Positions 53,058 through 62,936 of a stretch of 64,000 nt of DNA are shown one piece after another. Position 1 is the stretch's first letter. Every line of letters starts with the position of its first letter. Position numbers and translations under genes: made by a program. This DNA comes from Pseudomonas putida (GTDB lineage Bacteria; Pseudomonadota; Gammaproteobacteria; Pseudomonadales; Pseudomonadaceae), in assembly GCF_025905425.1 (NCBI RefSeq), contig NZ_CP109603.1:6074340-6138339 (forward strand), read 5' to 3'. The notes below the pieces were generated by a model, which did not search any database, was not told the origin of the DNA, and saw only the letters and a program-made list of their open reading frames with translations.

Positions 53058-54620
53058 TTACAGGCCTGGCAAGCGCTGACGCACCTGCTCGATCACCTGA
53101 TCCATGCTGGCAGCGTCTTGAGTGTCGACGCGCTTGCTGACCCGCTGTTCTTCCTCGCTCAGCGCATCACGGCTGGCCTGCTGCGCCTTGACCACCTCCA
53201 GCGTAGCGTCCGACGGGTCGGTGTTTTCGGCCTGGCGCTGCGCCAGCCAGCTGGCAATGACCGCTTCCGGTGCCTGGCAATCGAGGATCAGGAAGGGCAC
53301 GCCGGTCTGGTTGGCGACATCCGCCGCAGCCTGACGATGTGCATGCTTGAGGTAGGTGGCATCCAGCACGACCGGGAAGCCGGCCCGCAAAATGGTCGCC
53401 GCCACCTCGTGCAACCGTTGGTAGGTGGCAGCACTGGCCTGCTGGTCATAGATGCCGGCAGTCAGCTGGCCAGCGTTCGCGTGTGGCTGTTCGCCGAACA
53501 GGCGCTTGCGTTCCACATCTGAGCGCACGCGAACGGCCCCCAGGGCCTCGACCAGGCGCATCGCCACGTGGCTCTTGCCCACTGCCGAGACGCCATGGGT
53601 GATAGCCAGCAGCCGCGAAGGGATGGCGCTGTAGCTTTCTGCCAGGTTGGCGTAGTTGCGGTAGGTGCGCAGGGTCGTGGCCCGCTGCACGCCATCGGCA
53701 TTGGCCGGCATGCTGAACAGTGCCACCTTGGCCCGTACCAGAGCGCGATAGGCTTTATAGAAGTTGAGCACTTCCAGGCCTTCATAGTCGCCAGTCAGCT
53801 CCAGGTATTGGCTGATGAAGCGGCGCGCCAGGCACTTGAGGCCGCGATCTTCCAGGTCCATGGCGAGGAAGCCGGTGTCGGCCCAGACATCGGTCATGCG
53901 GAACGGTTCGTTGAACTCGATGCAGTCGAAGATCACCACCTTGCCGTCGATCAGGGTGGCGTTGCCCAGGTGGATGTCACCGTGGCATTCGCGGGTGAAA
54001 CCGTTGGCTTTGCGCGCTTCGAACAGGCCTTTCAACCGCTCGAAGCTGCTGCGTGCCCAGGCCTGAAGGTTATCCAGTTGCAACAGGTCGGCCTTGTCGC
54101 TGAGGAACGGTCGGATCTGTTCGAAGTTCTGCTCGACCGGCGCCATCACGCTTTCAGGTGAGCCGTAAGGTTGCTCAGCCGGGACCTTGGGGGTCTGCAG
54201 GTGGAATTCGGCAATCTGCCGGGCCATCTGGTCGATGTGCTCGGCGTTGAGCTCGCCGTTGGCTTGCAGGGTGCTGAGCATTTGCCCCTGGGGGAACTGG
54301 CGCATTTTTAGCGCGTATTCGATAGCCACACCCTCACCGCCGATTTGCGGTGCTTCGGCGCTGCCGGTGATCGGCAAGACTTCCAGGTACAGGCCTTCGG
54401 TCAGGCGCTGGTTCAGGCGCAGTTCTTCGTTACAGAAATGCTCGCGCTGAGCCAGGTTGGTGAAGTCGAGGAAGCCGAAGTTCATCGGTTTCTTGACCTT
54501 GTAGGCGTACTCGCCAGTGAGCAGGACCCAGGAGATATGCGTCTCGATGAGTTGGAACCCATCCACGGGGTGAGGGTAGAGGGCTGGGTTCTGCAACGCA
54601 GTGATAAGAGCTTGGCTCAC
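53058..54620 (-). CDS. Fusion of aminoglycoside-phosphotransferase-like kinase and AAA/P-loop kinase
   Basis: 520 residues from GTG 54620, chosen for the GGAAGG site 7-8 bases upstream; ATGs further upstream lack one. The N-terminal half is an APH/choline-kinase-like domain (VKKPMNFGFLDF lysine region, catalytic loop ECHGDIHLGNA, metal motif VVIFDCIEFNEPFRMTDV). The C-terminal third is a P-loop kinase with Walker A GVSAVGKSHVA and a gluconate/zeta-toxin-like fold. This two-kinase fusion is conserved in proteobacteria but its substrate is unknown. It is divergent from mrcB. Confidence 0.85.
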   Translation of the reverse strand: MSQALITALQNPALYPHPVDGFQLIETHISWVLLTGEYAYKVKKPMNFGFLDFTNLAQREHFCNEELRLNQRLTEGLYLEVLPITGSAEAPQIGGEGVAIEYALKMRQFPQGQMLSTLQANGELNAEHIDQMARQIAEFHLQTPKVPAEQPYGSPESVMAPVEQNFEQIRPFLSDKADLLQLDNLQAWARSSFERLKGLFEARKANGFTRECHGDIHLGNATLIDGKVVIFDCIEFNEPFRMTDVWADTGFLAMDLEDRGLKCLARRFISQYLELTGDYEGLEVLNFYKAYRALVRAKVALFSMPANADGVQRATTLRTYRNYANLAESYSAIPSRLLAITHGVSAVGKSHVAMRLVEALGAVRVRSDVERKRLFGEQPHANAGQLTAGIYDQQASAATYQRLHEVAATILRAGFPVVLDATYLKHAHRQAAADVANQTGVPFLILDCQAPEAVIASWLAQRQAENTDPSDATLEVVKAQQASRDALSEEEQRVSKRVDTQDAASMDQVIEQVRQRLPGL

Positions 54621-54722
54621 GGGAAATCCTTCCGGGGGCAGGGAATTCGAATGCGCCATTATGGTCAATGGTGCCGTCCCTGCATACCGCCGAGGGCGCC
54701 TGCCCAGCCATTACAAAGTGCG

Positions 54723-54728
54723 TATAAT
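54723..54728 (+). promoter_or_regulatory. Consensus -10 element just before mrcB
   Basis: A perfect TATAAT ends 8 bases before the mrcB ATG. The bases 17 bp upstream (CTGCCC at 54700-54705) match TTGACA only weakly. If used, transcription would start at about 54735, making the mrcB mRNA leaderless or nearly so. Confidence 0.5.
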
Positions 54729-54736
54729 CCGCCGCC

Positions 54737-57058
54737 ATGACTCGAACTCGAAACGCTCGTACCCCTCAGAAACGCCCGACCGGCCGCTCTCGCGCCTGGC
54801 TAGGCTGGGCTTTGAAGCTCAGCCTGGTCGGCCTGGTGATCCTCGCCGGCTTCGCGGTTTACCTCGACGCTGTCGTCCAGGAGAAGTTCTCTGGCAAGCG
54901 CTGGACCATCCCGGCCAAGGTCTATGCTCGCCCACTGGAGCTGTTCGTCGGCCAGAAGCTGAGCAAAAACGACTTCCTCACCGAACTCGACGCCCTGGGC
55001 TATCGCCGTGAAAGCGCAGCCAACGGCCCGGGCGCGGCGGCGGTCAACGGTAATACCGTCGACCTCAATACCCGTGGCTTCCAGTTTTACGAGGGGATGG
55101 AGCCGGCGCAGTTCGTTCGCGTGCGCTTCTCTGGCGATTACGTTGCGGGGCTGTCCGGCGCCAACGGCGGCAAGCTTGATGTAGTGCGCCTTGAGCCGCT
55201 GATGATCGGCGGCATTTACCCGAAAAACCTTGAGGATCGCATCCTGATCAAGATCGATCAGGTACCGCCGTACCTGCTCGAAACCCTGGTGGCAACGGAG
55301 GACCGTGACTTCTACAGCCACTTCGGCGTGTCGCCCAAGTCCATCGCCCGGGCGGTCTGGGTCAACACCTCGGCCGGCTCCATGCGCCAGGGGGGGAGTA
55401 CCCTGACCCAGCAGTTGGTGAAGAACTTCTACCTCACCAGCGAACGCAGCCTCAGCCGCAAGCTGACCGAAGCGATGATGGCCGTGCTGCTGGAGCTGCA
55501 CTACGACAAGCGCGAGATCCTCGAGGCCTACCTCAACGAAGTGTTCGTCGGCCAGGACGGTCAACGTGCGGTGCACGGCTTTGGCCTGGCCAGCCAGTTC
55601 TTCTTCAGCCAGCCGCTGTCCGAGCTCAAGCTGCACCAGATCGCGTTGCTGGTGGGCATGGTCAAGGGGCCGTCCTACTACAACCCGCGGCGTTACCCTG
55701 ACCGCGCCCTGGCCCGCCGGAACCTGGTGCTCGACCTGCTGGCCGAGCAGGGCGTGGCGAGCAAGGACGTGATCGAGGCCGCGAAGAAAATGCCACTGGG
55801 CGTGACCAAGCGCGGCAGCCTGGCCGACAGCTCGTTCCCGGCCTTCCTCGACCTGGTCAAGCGCCAGTTGCGCCAGGACTACCGCGACGAAGACTTGACC
55901 GAAGAAGGCCTGCGCATCTTCACCAGTTTTGACCCGATCCTGCAGATGAAGGCCGAGACCTCCATGAACGAGACCTTCAAGCGCCTGTCCGGGCGCAAGG
56001 GGGCGGACGAGGTCGAGTCGGCGATGGTCGTGACCAACCCGGAAACCGGGGAAGTCCAGGCGTTGATCGGCAGCCGCCAGTCGGGCTTTGCCGGCTTCAA
56101 CCGGGCCATTGACGCAGTGCGGCCGATTGGCTCGCTGGTCAAACCGGCGGTGTACCTGACCGCATTGGAGCAACCGAGCAAATACACCCTGACCAGCTGG
56201 GTGCAGGATGAACCGTTCTCGGTCAAGGGTGCCAACGGCCAGGTCTGGCGCCCGCAGAACTACGACCGCCGTCCCCATGGCACCATCTACCTGTACCAGG
56301 GCCTGGCCAACTCCTACAACCTGTCGACCGCCAAGATCGGCCTGGAAGTGGGTGTGCCCAATGTGATCAAGACCATCGGTCGACTGGGTGTGAATGTCGA
56401 CTGGCCGGCCTTCCCGGCGATGCTGCTGGGTGCCGGTGGCATGTCGCCGATGCAGGTCGCGACCATGTACCAGACCATCGCCAACGGCGGCTTCAATACA
56501 CCGATGCGCGGTATCCGCAGCGTGCTCACGGCTGAAGGGTCGCCGCTCAAGCGTTATCCGTTCCAGATCCAGCAGACCTTCGACCCAGGCTCCATCTACT
56601 TGGTACAGAACGCCATGCAGCGGGTGATGCGCGAAGGCACCGGCCGTTCGGTGTACAACGTGTTGCCACGCTCGCTGACCTTGGCAGGCAAGACCGGTAC
56701 CAGTAACGACTCGCGTGACAGTTGGTTCTCCGGCTTCAGCCAGGACCTGCTGGCGGTGGTGTGGATGGGCCGCGACGACAACGGCAAGACGCCGTTCACC
56801 GGGGCCACTGGCGCCCTGCAGGTCTGGACCAGCTTCATGAAGAAGGCCGACCCGCTGCCGCTGGACATGCCGCAGCCAGACAACGTCGTGCAAGCCTGGA
56901 TTGATCCGTACAGTGGGCAAGGTTCCGATGGCAGCTGTCCGGGAGCGGTGCAGATGCCGTATATTCGCGGGAGCGAACCGCCCGCCGGGGCGACCTGTGG
57001 CGGTGAGCAGAATCCGGCAGAATCGGTCATGGACTGGGTCAAAGGCTGGATGAATTAA
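54737..57058 (+). CDS. mrcB: Penicillin-binding protein 1B (bifunctional transglycosylase/transpeptidase)
   Basis: 773 residues. A basic cytoplasmic tail and one membrane helix (~25-45) precede the UvrB-like UB2H domain (~60-155). Glycosyltransferase 51 has catalytic Glu188 in TEDRDFYSHFG and the QGGSTLTQQLVKN motif. The transpeptidase has nucleophile Ser466 (S-L-V-K), SYN-type NSYNLSTAK and KTGT at 652-655. It polymerises and cross-links peptidoglycan, in E. coli activated by the lipoprotein LpoB. No Shine-Dalgarno is visible; a TATAAT box ends 8 bp before the ATG. A TPR lipoprotein gene follows after 27 bp. Confidence 0.97.
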   Translation: MTRTRNARTPQKRPTGRSRAWLGWALKLSLVGLVILAGFAVYLDAVVQEKFSGKRWTIPAKVYARPLELFVGQKLSKNDFLTELDALGYRRESAANGPGAAAVNGNTVDLNTRGFQFYEGMEPAQFVRVRFSGDYVAGLSGANGGKLDVVRLEPLMIGGIYPKNLEDRILIKIDQVPPYLLETLVATEDRDFYSHFGVSPKSIARAVWVNTSAGSMRQGGSTLTQQLVKNFYLTSERSLSRKLTEAMMAVLLELHYDKREILEAYLNEVFVGQDGQRAVHGFGLASQFFFSQPLSELKLHQIALLVGMVKGPSYYNPRRYPDRALARRNLVLDLLAEQGVASKDVIEAAKKMPLGVTKRGSLADSSFPAFLDLVKRQLRQDYRDEDLTEEGLRIFTSFDPILQMKAETSMNETFKRLSGRKGADEVESAMVVTNPETGEVQALIGSRQSGFAGFNRAIDAVRPIGSLVKPAVYLTALEQPSKYTLTSWVQDEPFSVKGANGQVWRPQNYDRRPHGTIYLYQGLANSYNLSTAKIGLEVGVPNVIKTIGRLGVNVDWPAFPAMLLGAGGMSPMQVATMYQTIANGGFNTPMRGIRSVLTAEGSPLKRYPFQIQQTFDPGSIYLVQNAMQRVMREGTGRSVYNVLPRSLTLAGKTGTSNDSRDSWFSGFSQDLLAVVWMGRDDNGKTPFTGATGALQVWTSFMKKADPLPLDMPQPDNVVQAWIDPYSGQGSDGSCPGAVQMPYIRGSEPPAGATCGGEQNPAESVMDWVKGWMN

Positions 57059-57085
57059 GCACGAGCTGCATTGATGAGGTGTGAA

Positions 57086-57877
57086 GTGAATAAGTGGCTG
57101 TTTCCTGCCTTGACGGCGTTGGCGGTGCTCCAGGGTTGCTCCAGCGTCCAGCGTGGCAATATCCCGGTGGTCGATTCGAGCACCCGCGTGTCCAACAGTG
57201 AACGCGTAACGGCCAACCGCTCGGCGGCTGGCATGAACAGCGGCACCTCACAAGCGCAATCGCTGCCTGAGGACTCCGGCGTCACGGTGATGATCCCGCA
57301 GGGTGCCGGTGCCTCCAGCATCCAGACGTTCCCGGCCGGCAATGGGGTGGCGCCAATCAGCACCACGCCAATTACCCCTGGCCCGATCACCCCAGGCCCG
57401 ATCTCGACCGGGCCGATGACCACCAATCCCAACCCGATCGCCGACGAACCGTTCGACATCGCGTCGATGAACAGCACGGCGAAAGCGCCCAGCGCGCCGA
57501 CCGGCATTCCGCGCAGTGGCGCTGCATCCGGTGGCCTGTCTGCCGACGAGCAACTCGACGGGCCCGTGCTGGCGCTGTTGACGACTGCCCAGCAACAGCA
57601 GGTCAGTGGTGATTTCAACGGTGCCTCGTCGAGCCTGGAACGCGCTCAGCGTATCGCCCCGCGTGAACCACAAGTGCTGTTCCGCCTGGCCCAGGTGCGC
57701 CTGTCCCAGGGTGACGCAGCGCAGGCCGAGCAGTTGGCACGTCGAGCCCTGACCTACGCCAATGGCCGTCCCGACCTGCAGGCCGAACTGTGGAACACCA
57801 TCGCCCAGGCACGTGAGAAACAAGGCGACAGTGCCGGTGCGGCGCTGGCGCGGCAGAAGGCGCGAGTGAATTCTTGA
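57086..57877 (+). CDS. Tetratricopeptide-repeat lipoprotein, possible PBP1B partner
   Basis: 263 residues from GTG 57086 (MNKWLFPALTALAVLQGC), which gives a clean lipoprotein signal with lipidated Cys18 and a GAGGTG site; ATG 57074 would add four residues in front of it. A disordered Pro/Thr/Ser-rich linker (~25-160, with repeated TPGPI units) is followed by TPR helices (DFNGASSSLERAQRIAPREPQVLFRLAQVRLSQGDAAQAEQLARRALTYA). The layout (lipobox, linker, TPR) and the position behind mrcB resemble the outer-membrane activator LpoP described for Pseudomonas PBP1B; that role is inferred. Confidence 0.85.
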   Translation: MNKWLFPALTALAVLQGCSSVQRGNIPVVDSSTRVSNSERVTANRSAAGMNSGTSQAQSLPEDSGVTVMIPQGAGASSIQTFPAGNGVAPISTTPITPGPITPGPISTGPMTTNPNPIADEPFDIASMNSTAKAPSAPTGIPRSGAASGGLSADEQLDGPVLALLTTAQQQQVSGDFNGASSSLERAQRIAPREPQVLFRLAQVRLSQGDAAQAEQLARRALTYANGRPDLQAELWNTIAQAREKQGDSAGAALARQKARVNS

Positions 57878-58209
57878 TGATCGAGCAACGCATTCTGGAC
57901 ATCGCCGACCATCTGCTGCTGATCGAGCGTGAGTTGATCGTGCAAGGCTGGTGGGACGATGAGCCGCCAAGCGATGAGGCACTGGAGAGCACGGTGCCGT
58001 TTGCCGTCGATACCATGAGCTTCGAGCAGTGGCTGCAATGGATCTTCCTGCCACGCATGAAGATCATCATCGAGCTCGGTCAGGCGCTGCCCAATGCCTC
58101 GGGCATTCTGGTGATGGCCGAAACGGTGTTCACCGATCGCCCCGAGCAGAGTCGCGAGCTACGGCGCCTGCTAGCAGAGTTCGATCAATTGATCGCTTCT
58201 GGAGCCTGA
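57877..58209 (+). CDS. YqcC-family (DUF446) protein
   Basis: 110 residues from ATG 57877, overlapping the preceding stop as TGATG. The family pattern is visible: LLLIERELIVQGWWDDEPPSDEALESTVPFAVDTMSFEQWLQWIFLPRMKIIIELGQALP, an all-helical small cytosolic protein of unknown function. In enterobacteria yqcC stands beside truC. Translational coupling to the TPR lipoprotein suggests co-expression with mrcB. A strong terminator follows. Confidence 0.88.
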   Translation: MIEQRILDIADHLLLIERELIVQGWWDDEPPSDEALESTVPFAVDTMSFEQWLQWIFLPRMKIIIELGQALPNASGILVMAETVFTDRPEQSRELRRLLAEFDQLIASGA

Positions 58210-58228
58210 TTTCTTCTCTTTTTCCTTC

Positions 58229-58255
58229 AAGGGCCGCAGATTGTGGCCCTTTTTT
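58229..58255 (+). terminator. Terminator after yqcC
   Basis: AAGGGCCGCA and TGTGGCCCTT pair over 10 bp (one G-T) with loop GATT, followed by TTTTTT ending at 58255. It closes the mrcB-lipoprotein-yqcC unit. Confidence 0.88.
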
Positions 58256-58340
58256 ATGGAAATCTTCTTAATTCTGCTGCTGGTATCCTTTTTAGTGGTG
58301 GCAGGGATTCATCTTGAGGAAAAATTGGCAATAATTTTTC

Positions 58341-58369
58341 TTGACTTGTAGCCGCCAAATCACAAGAAT
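58341..58369 (+). promoter_or_regulatory. Candidate sigma-70 promoter for ilvBN
   Basis: TTGACT (5 of 6 to the -35 consensus, 58341-58346), 17 bp, AAGAAT (4 of 6 to the -10, 58364-58369). A start near 58376 would give an ilvB leader of about 240 nt. AT-rich sequence upstream (58320-58340) resembles an UP element. Confidence 0.5.
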
Positions 58370-58375
58370 CCAACT

Positions 58376-58617
58376 TCCGCTGTAGAGGGACTGCCAGAAG
58401 CAGACCCGCTAAGCAGATCATGAGGCGCACACCCGCGCCGACCTGTTACACCCCGCAACGCGTTACCTCGCGCTGGGTGGGAAAACCCCGCAACACTCTG
58501 GGGCTCTCCCAATACTTGCTCAGTCAGTGCTGACGTTCGCTCATGCTCTGCTTGGCAGTAAACCTATTAAGACCCGTCCACTAGGGACGGTATTCTGGCG
58601 TTTTAGAGGTGAACAAC
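58376..58617 (+). promoter_or_regulatory. Long ilvB leader with possible leader peptide and hairpins
   Basis: Within the leader, ATG 58543 opens a 13-codon frame (MLCLAVNLLRPVH, stop 58582-58584) with four Leu and two Val codons. Its stop lies in the loop of hairpin CCGTCC-ACTAG-GGACGG (58574-58590), 28 bases before the ilvB start. Other pairings include CCCC/GGGG around 58485-58503 and the palindrome GTCAGTGCTGAC at 58523-58534. This could be a translation-coupled attenuator of branched-chain amino acid synthesis. No Shine-Dalgarno is evident for the small frame, which weakens the case. Confidence 0.4.
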
Positions 58618-60342
58618 GTGGAGCTTTTATCTGGCGCTGAGATGGTCGTCCGCTTTTTGCGTGACGAAGGCGTTAAGCACATCTACGGGTACCCTGGTGG
58701 TGCTCTCCTTCATGTTTATGACGCCCTGTTCAAGGAACCGGAAGTCGAACACATCCTGGTTCGCCACGAACAGGCTGCGACCCATATGGCGGACGGCTAC
58801 GCCCGTGCCACCGGCAAGGCCGGTGTTGTGCTGGTAACCTCCGGCCCGGGTGCGACCAATGCCATTACCGGTATTGCCACCGCCTACATGGATTCGATTC
58901 CGATGGTCATCCTGTCCGGCCAGGTGCCTAGCACCATGGTGGGTACCGATGCCTTCCAGGAAACCGACATGATCGGTATCTCGCGGCCGATCGTGAAGCA
59001 CAGCTTCATGATCAAGAACGCCACCGAGATTCCGGAAGTACTGAAAAAAGCCTTCTACCTGGCGCAATCCGGCCGTCCTGGCCCGGTCGTGGTCGACATT
59101 CCAAAAGATATGACCAACCCGGCCGAGAAGTTCGAGTACGTCTATCCGAAGAAGGTCAAGCTGCGCTCCTACAGCCCGGCGTTACGTGGCCACTCCGGCC
59201 AGATCCGCAAGGCCGCCGAGATGCTGCTGGCTGCCAAGCGCCCGATCGTCTATGCCGGTGGTGGCGTGATCCTCGGTGGCGGCTCCGAAGCCCTGACCGA
59301 AATCGCCAAGTCGCTGAACCTGCCGGTTACCAATACCCTCATGGGTCTGGGTAGCTACCCGGGTACCGACCGTCAGTTCGTCGGCATGCTCGGCATGCAC
59401 GGCAGCTTCACGGCCAACATGGCCATGCACAACGCAGACGTCATCTTTGCCGTCGGTGCGCGCTTCGATGACCGTGTGGTCAACGGCCCGGCCAAGTTCT
59501 GCCCGAATGCCAAGATCATCCACATCGACATCGACCCGGCGTCGATTTCCAAGATGATCAAGGCCGACGTGCCTATCGTGGGCCCGGTCGACAGCGTCCT
59601 GACCGAGATGCTCGGCATCCTCAAGGAAATCGGCGAGCAGCCTGACAAGGCCGCCCAAGAAGCCTGGTGGAAGCAGATCGATGAATGGCGTGGCGACGGC
59701 GACCTGTTCCCCTACAACAAGGGTGATGGCAGCGTCATCAAGCCGCAGACCGTGATCGAAACCCTGTGCGAAGTGACCAAAGGCGATGCCTTTGTTACCT
59801 CCGACGTGGGCCAGCACCAGATGTTCGCGGCGCAGTACTACCGCTTCAACAAGCCGAACCGCTGGATCAACTCCGGTGGCCTGGGCACCATGGGCTTCGG
59901 TTTCCCGGCGGCCATGGGCGTCAAGCTCAACTTCCCGGATCAGGACGTGGCGTGCGTCACCGGCGAAGGCAGCATCCAGATGAACATCCAGGAACTGTCC
60001 ACCTGCATGCAGTACGGTTTGCCGGTGAAAATCGTCAACCTGAACAACGGTGTGCTGGGCATGGTCCGTCAGTGGCAGGACATGGCGTACAACGGCCGTC
60101 ACTCGCACTCCTATGTCGAGTCGCTGCCTGACTTCATCAAGTTGGCCGAGGCCTATGGCCATGTGGGTATCCGCATCACCAGCCTGAAGGACCTCAAGCC
60201 GAAGCTGGAAGAGGCTTTCGCGATGAAAGACCGCCTGGTGTTCATCGACATCGCGGTTGACCGTACCGAGCACGTCTATCCGATGCAGATCAAGGATGGC
60301 TCGATGCGTGACATGTGGCTGAGCAAGACGGAGCGTACCTGA
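58618..60342 (+). CDS. ilvB: Acetolactate synthase large (catalytic) subunit
   Basis: 574 residues from GTG 58618 ([14 protein letters not shown]), with GAGG eight to ten bases upstream; GTG 58609 would overlap that site. ThDP-enzyme features are [15 protein letters not shown] with the catalytic Glu, a central FAD-binding domain ([26 protein letters not shown]), and the ThDP-Mg motif [29 protein letters not shown]. It condenses pyruvate to acetolactate or pyruvate plus 2-ketobutyrate to acetohydroxybutyrate. Pseudomonads also call it ilvI. Translationally adjacent to ilvN (1-bp gap). Confidence 0.97.
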   Translation: MELLSGAEMVVRFLRDEGVKHIYGYPGGALLHVYDALFKEPEVEHILVRHEQAATHMADGYARATGKAGVVLVTSGPGATNAITGIATAYMDSIPMVILSGQVPSTMVGTDAFQETDMIGISRPIVKHSFMIKNATEIPEVLKKAFYLAQSGRPGPVVVDIPKDMTNPAEKFEYVYPKKVKLRSYSPALRGHSGQIRKAAEMLLAAKRPIVYAGGGVILGGGSEALTEIAKSLNLPVTNTLMGLGSYPGTDRQFVGMLGMHGSFTANMAMHNADVIFAVGARFDDRVVNGPAKFCPNAKIIHIDIDPASISKMIKADVPIVGPVDSVLTEMLGILKEIGEQPDKAAQEAWWKQIDEWRGDGDLFPYNKGDGSVIKPQTVIETLCEVTKGDAFVTSDVGQHQMFAAQYYRFNKPNRWINSGGLGTMGFGFPAAMGVKLNFPDQDVACVTGEGSIQMNIQELSTCMQYGLPVKIVNLNNGVLGMVRQWQDMAYNGRHSHSYVESLPDFIKLAEAYGHVGIRITSLKDLKPKLEEAFAMKDRLVFIDIAVDRTEHVYPMQIKDGSMRDMWLSKTERT

Positions 60343-60343
60343 T

Positions 60344-60835
60344 ATGCGGCACATTATTTCCCTGCTGCTGGAAAACGAACCCGGTGCCTTGTCTCGCGTC
60401 GTTGGCCTGTTCTCCCAGCGTAACTACAACATTGAAAGCCTGACCGTGGCGCCGACCGAAGACCCGACCCTGTCGCGTCTGACGCTGACCACCGTTGGCC
60501 ATGACGAAGTGATCGAGCAGATCACCAAGAACCTGAACAAGCTTGTCGAAGTGGTAAAGCTTGTCGACCTGTCGGAAAGTGCTCACATCGAGCGCGAACT
60601 GATGCTGGTCAAGGTTAAGGCCACCGGAGCCCAGCGCGCCGAGATCAAGCGCACCACGGATATCTTCCGTGGCCAGATCGTCGATGTGACCGCCAGTGTG
60701 TACACCGTGCAACTGAGCGGCACCAGCGACAAACTGGACAGCTTCATCCAGGCCATCGGCACTGCATCGATTCTCGAAACCGTGCGCAGTGGCGTCACCG
60801 GCATTGCCCGTGGCGACAAAGTGCTCAGCATCTAA
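60344..60835 (+). CDS. ilvN: Acetolactate synthase small (regulatory) subunit
   Basis: 163 residues, full length for IlvH-type regulatory subunits. The N-terminal ACT domain (RHIISLLLENEPGALSRVVGLFSQRNYNIESLTVAPTED) binds valine for feedback inhibition, and the C-terminal domain (~80-163) follows. It activates the catalytic subunit. The ATG is one base after the ilvB stop. Also annotated as ilvH in pseudomonads. Confidence 0.97.
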   Translation: MRHIISLLLENEPGALSRVVGLFSQRNYNIESLTVAPTEDPTLSRLTLTTVGHDEVIEQITKNLNKLVEVVKLVDLSESAHIERELMLVKVKATGAQRAEIKRTTDIFRGQIVDVTASVYTVQLSGTSDKLDSFIQAIGTASILETVRSGVTGIARGDKVLSI

Positions 60836-60848
60836 ATTCAAAAATTAG

Positions 60849-61907
<1,059 letters not shown>

Positions 61908-61922
61908 GTTTCTTGCAACATG

Positions 61923-61949
61923 AAAAACGCGGCTTCGGCCGCGTTTTTT
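61923..61949 (+). terminator. Terminator of ilvC
   Basis: AAAAACGCGGC, tetraloop TTCG, GCCGCGTTTTTT: a 7-bp GC stem extended by A-T pairs with a U-tail, 16 bases after the ilvC stop. Confidence 0.92.
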
Positions 61950-62056
61950 CGTTTAGGCAGCCGGCATCTGGTATAAAGCAGACCAGTGGCCTGCCGTCAG
62001 AACCTGTTTCGCAGGCCCGTGTCGAACATATTCCATCCTGTTGCAAGGTACCCTAC

Positions 62057-62908
62057 ATGAGCGAACGTCCCGAAGAGCCGAACAAGCCCTCCGACGCCGA
62101 AAGCCTGCTACCTGTCGATGAGCACGTTGAAGAAGGGCATGACGCCGAAGGGCGAAAGGTCCGGCATCGCGGCATCTATCTGCTGCCTAACCTGTTCACT
62201 ACCGCCAACCTGTTCGCCGGCTTCTATTCCATCATCAACTCGATGAGCGCGCAGAGTGCCCTGAGCGCCGGTGACCCGCGCGAGGCAAGCAAGTACTTCG
62301 CCTTTGCCGCCATCGCCATCTTCGTCGCCATGGTCCTCGATGGCCTCGACGGCCGTGTGGCACGCATGACCAACACCCAGAGCGCCTTCGGTGCCGAGTA
62401 CGACTCGCTGTCGGACATGGTCGCCTTTGGTGTCGCGCCGGCATTGCTGGCCTTTGGCTGGGCATTGGGCGACATGGGCAAGGTTGGCTGGATGGTCGCC
62501 TTCATCTATGTGGCGGGCGCTGCTCTGCGGCTGGCGCGCTTCAACACCCAGGTGGGTACCGCCGACAAGCGTTACTTCATCGGCTTGGCCAGCCCGGCGG
62601 CTGCAGGCGTGGTTGCGGGTACTGTGTGGGCCTTCAGTGACTACGGCATCCAGGGCTCGAAGCTGTCGTTCCTGGTGGCGCTGCTGGTGGCAGCTGCCGG
62701 CATGCTGATGGTCAGCAACATCAAGTACAACAGCTTCAAGGAGCTCGACCTCAAAGGGCGCGTGCCGTTCGTGGCCATCCTGGCGGTAGTGCTGGTATTC
62801 GCGGTGGTATTCAGCGACCCGCCCCGCATCCTGCTGCTGATCTTCCTTGCCTACGCAGCTTCTGGGCCGATCCAGTTCCTGCTGCGGTCTCGCCGCCGCA
62901 AGTCGTGA
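62057..62908 (+). CDS. pssA: CDP-diacylglycerol--serine O-phosphatidyltransferase
   Basis: 283 residues from ATG 62057 (MSERPEEPNKPSDAESLLP). After an acidic hydrophilic N-terminus come about seven membrane helices. The CDP-alcohol phosphotransferase signature D-G-x2-A-R-x8-G-x3-D-x3-D is complete in LDGLDGRVARMTNTQSAFGAEYDSLSDM. This is the membrane-embedded type II enzyme, unlike the PLD-type PssA of E. coli. It makes phosphatidylserine, the precursor of phosphatidylethanolamine. A possible -10 TATAAA lies at 61972-61977. It follows ilvC, as in other pseudomonads. Confidence 0.96.
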   Translation: MSERPEEPNKPSDAESLLPVDEHVEEGHDAEGRKVRHRGIYLLPNLFTTANLFAGFYSIINSMSAQSALSAGDPREASKYFAFAAIAIFVAMVLDGLDGRVARMTNTQSAFGAEYDSLSDMVAFGVAPALLAFGWALGDMGKVGWMVAFIYVAGAALRLARFNTQVGTADKRYFIGLASPAAAGVVAGTVWAFSDYGIQGSKLSFLVALLVAAAGMLMVSNIKYNSFKELDLKGRVPFVAILAVVLVFAVVFSDPPRILLLIFLAYAASGPIQFLLRSRRRKS

Positions 62909-62936
62909 TAATGATTTAATGCTGGAATAACCCTCC

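Noticed and set aside
52546..53079. 177-codon plus-strand frame after the ChaN-like gene
   Set aside because: It overlaps the prrF Fur box and the TfoX C-terminal gene on the other strand and has no family character.
58420..58533. 37-codon frame in the ilvB leader as a leader peptide
   Set aside because: Not enriched in Ile, Leu or Val codons and without a ribosome-binding site; structure of the leader explains this stretch better.
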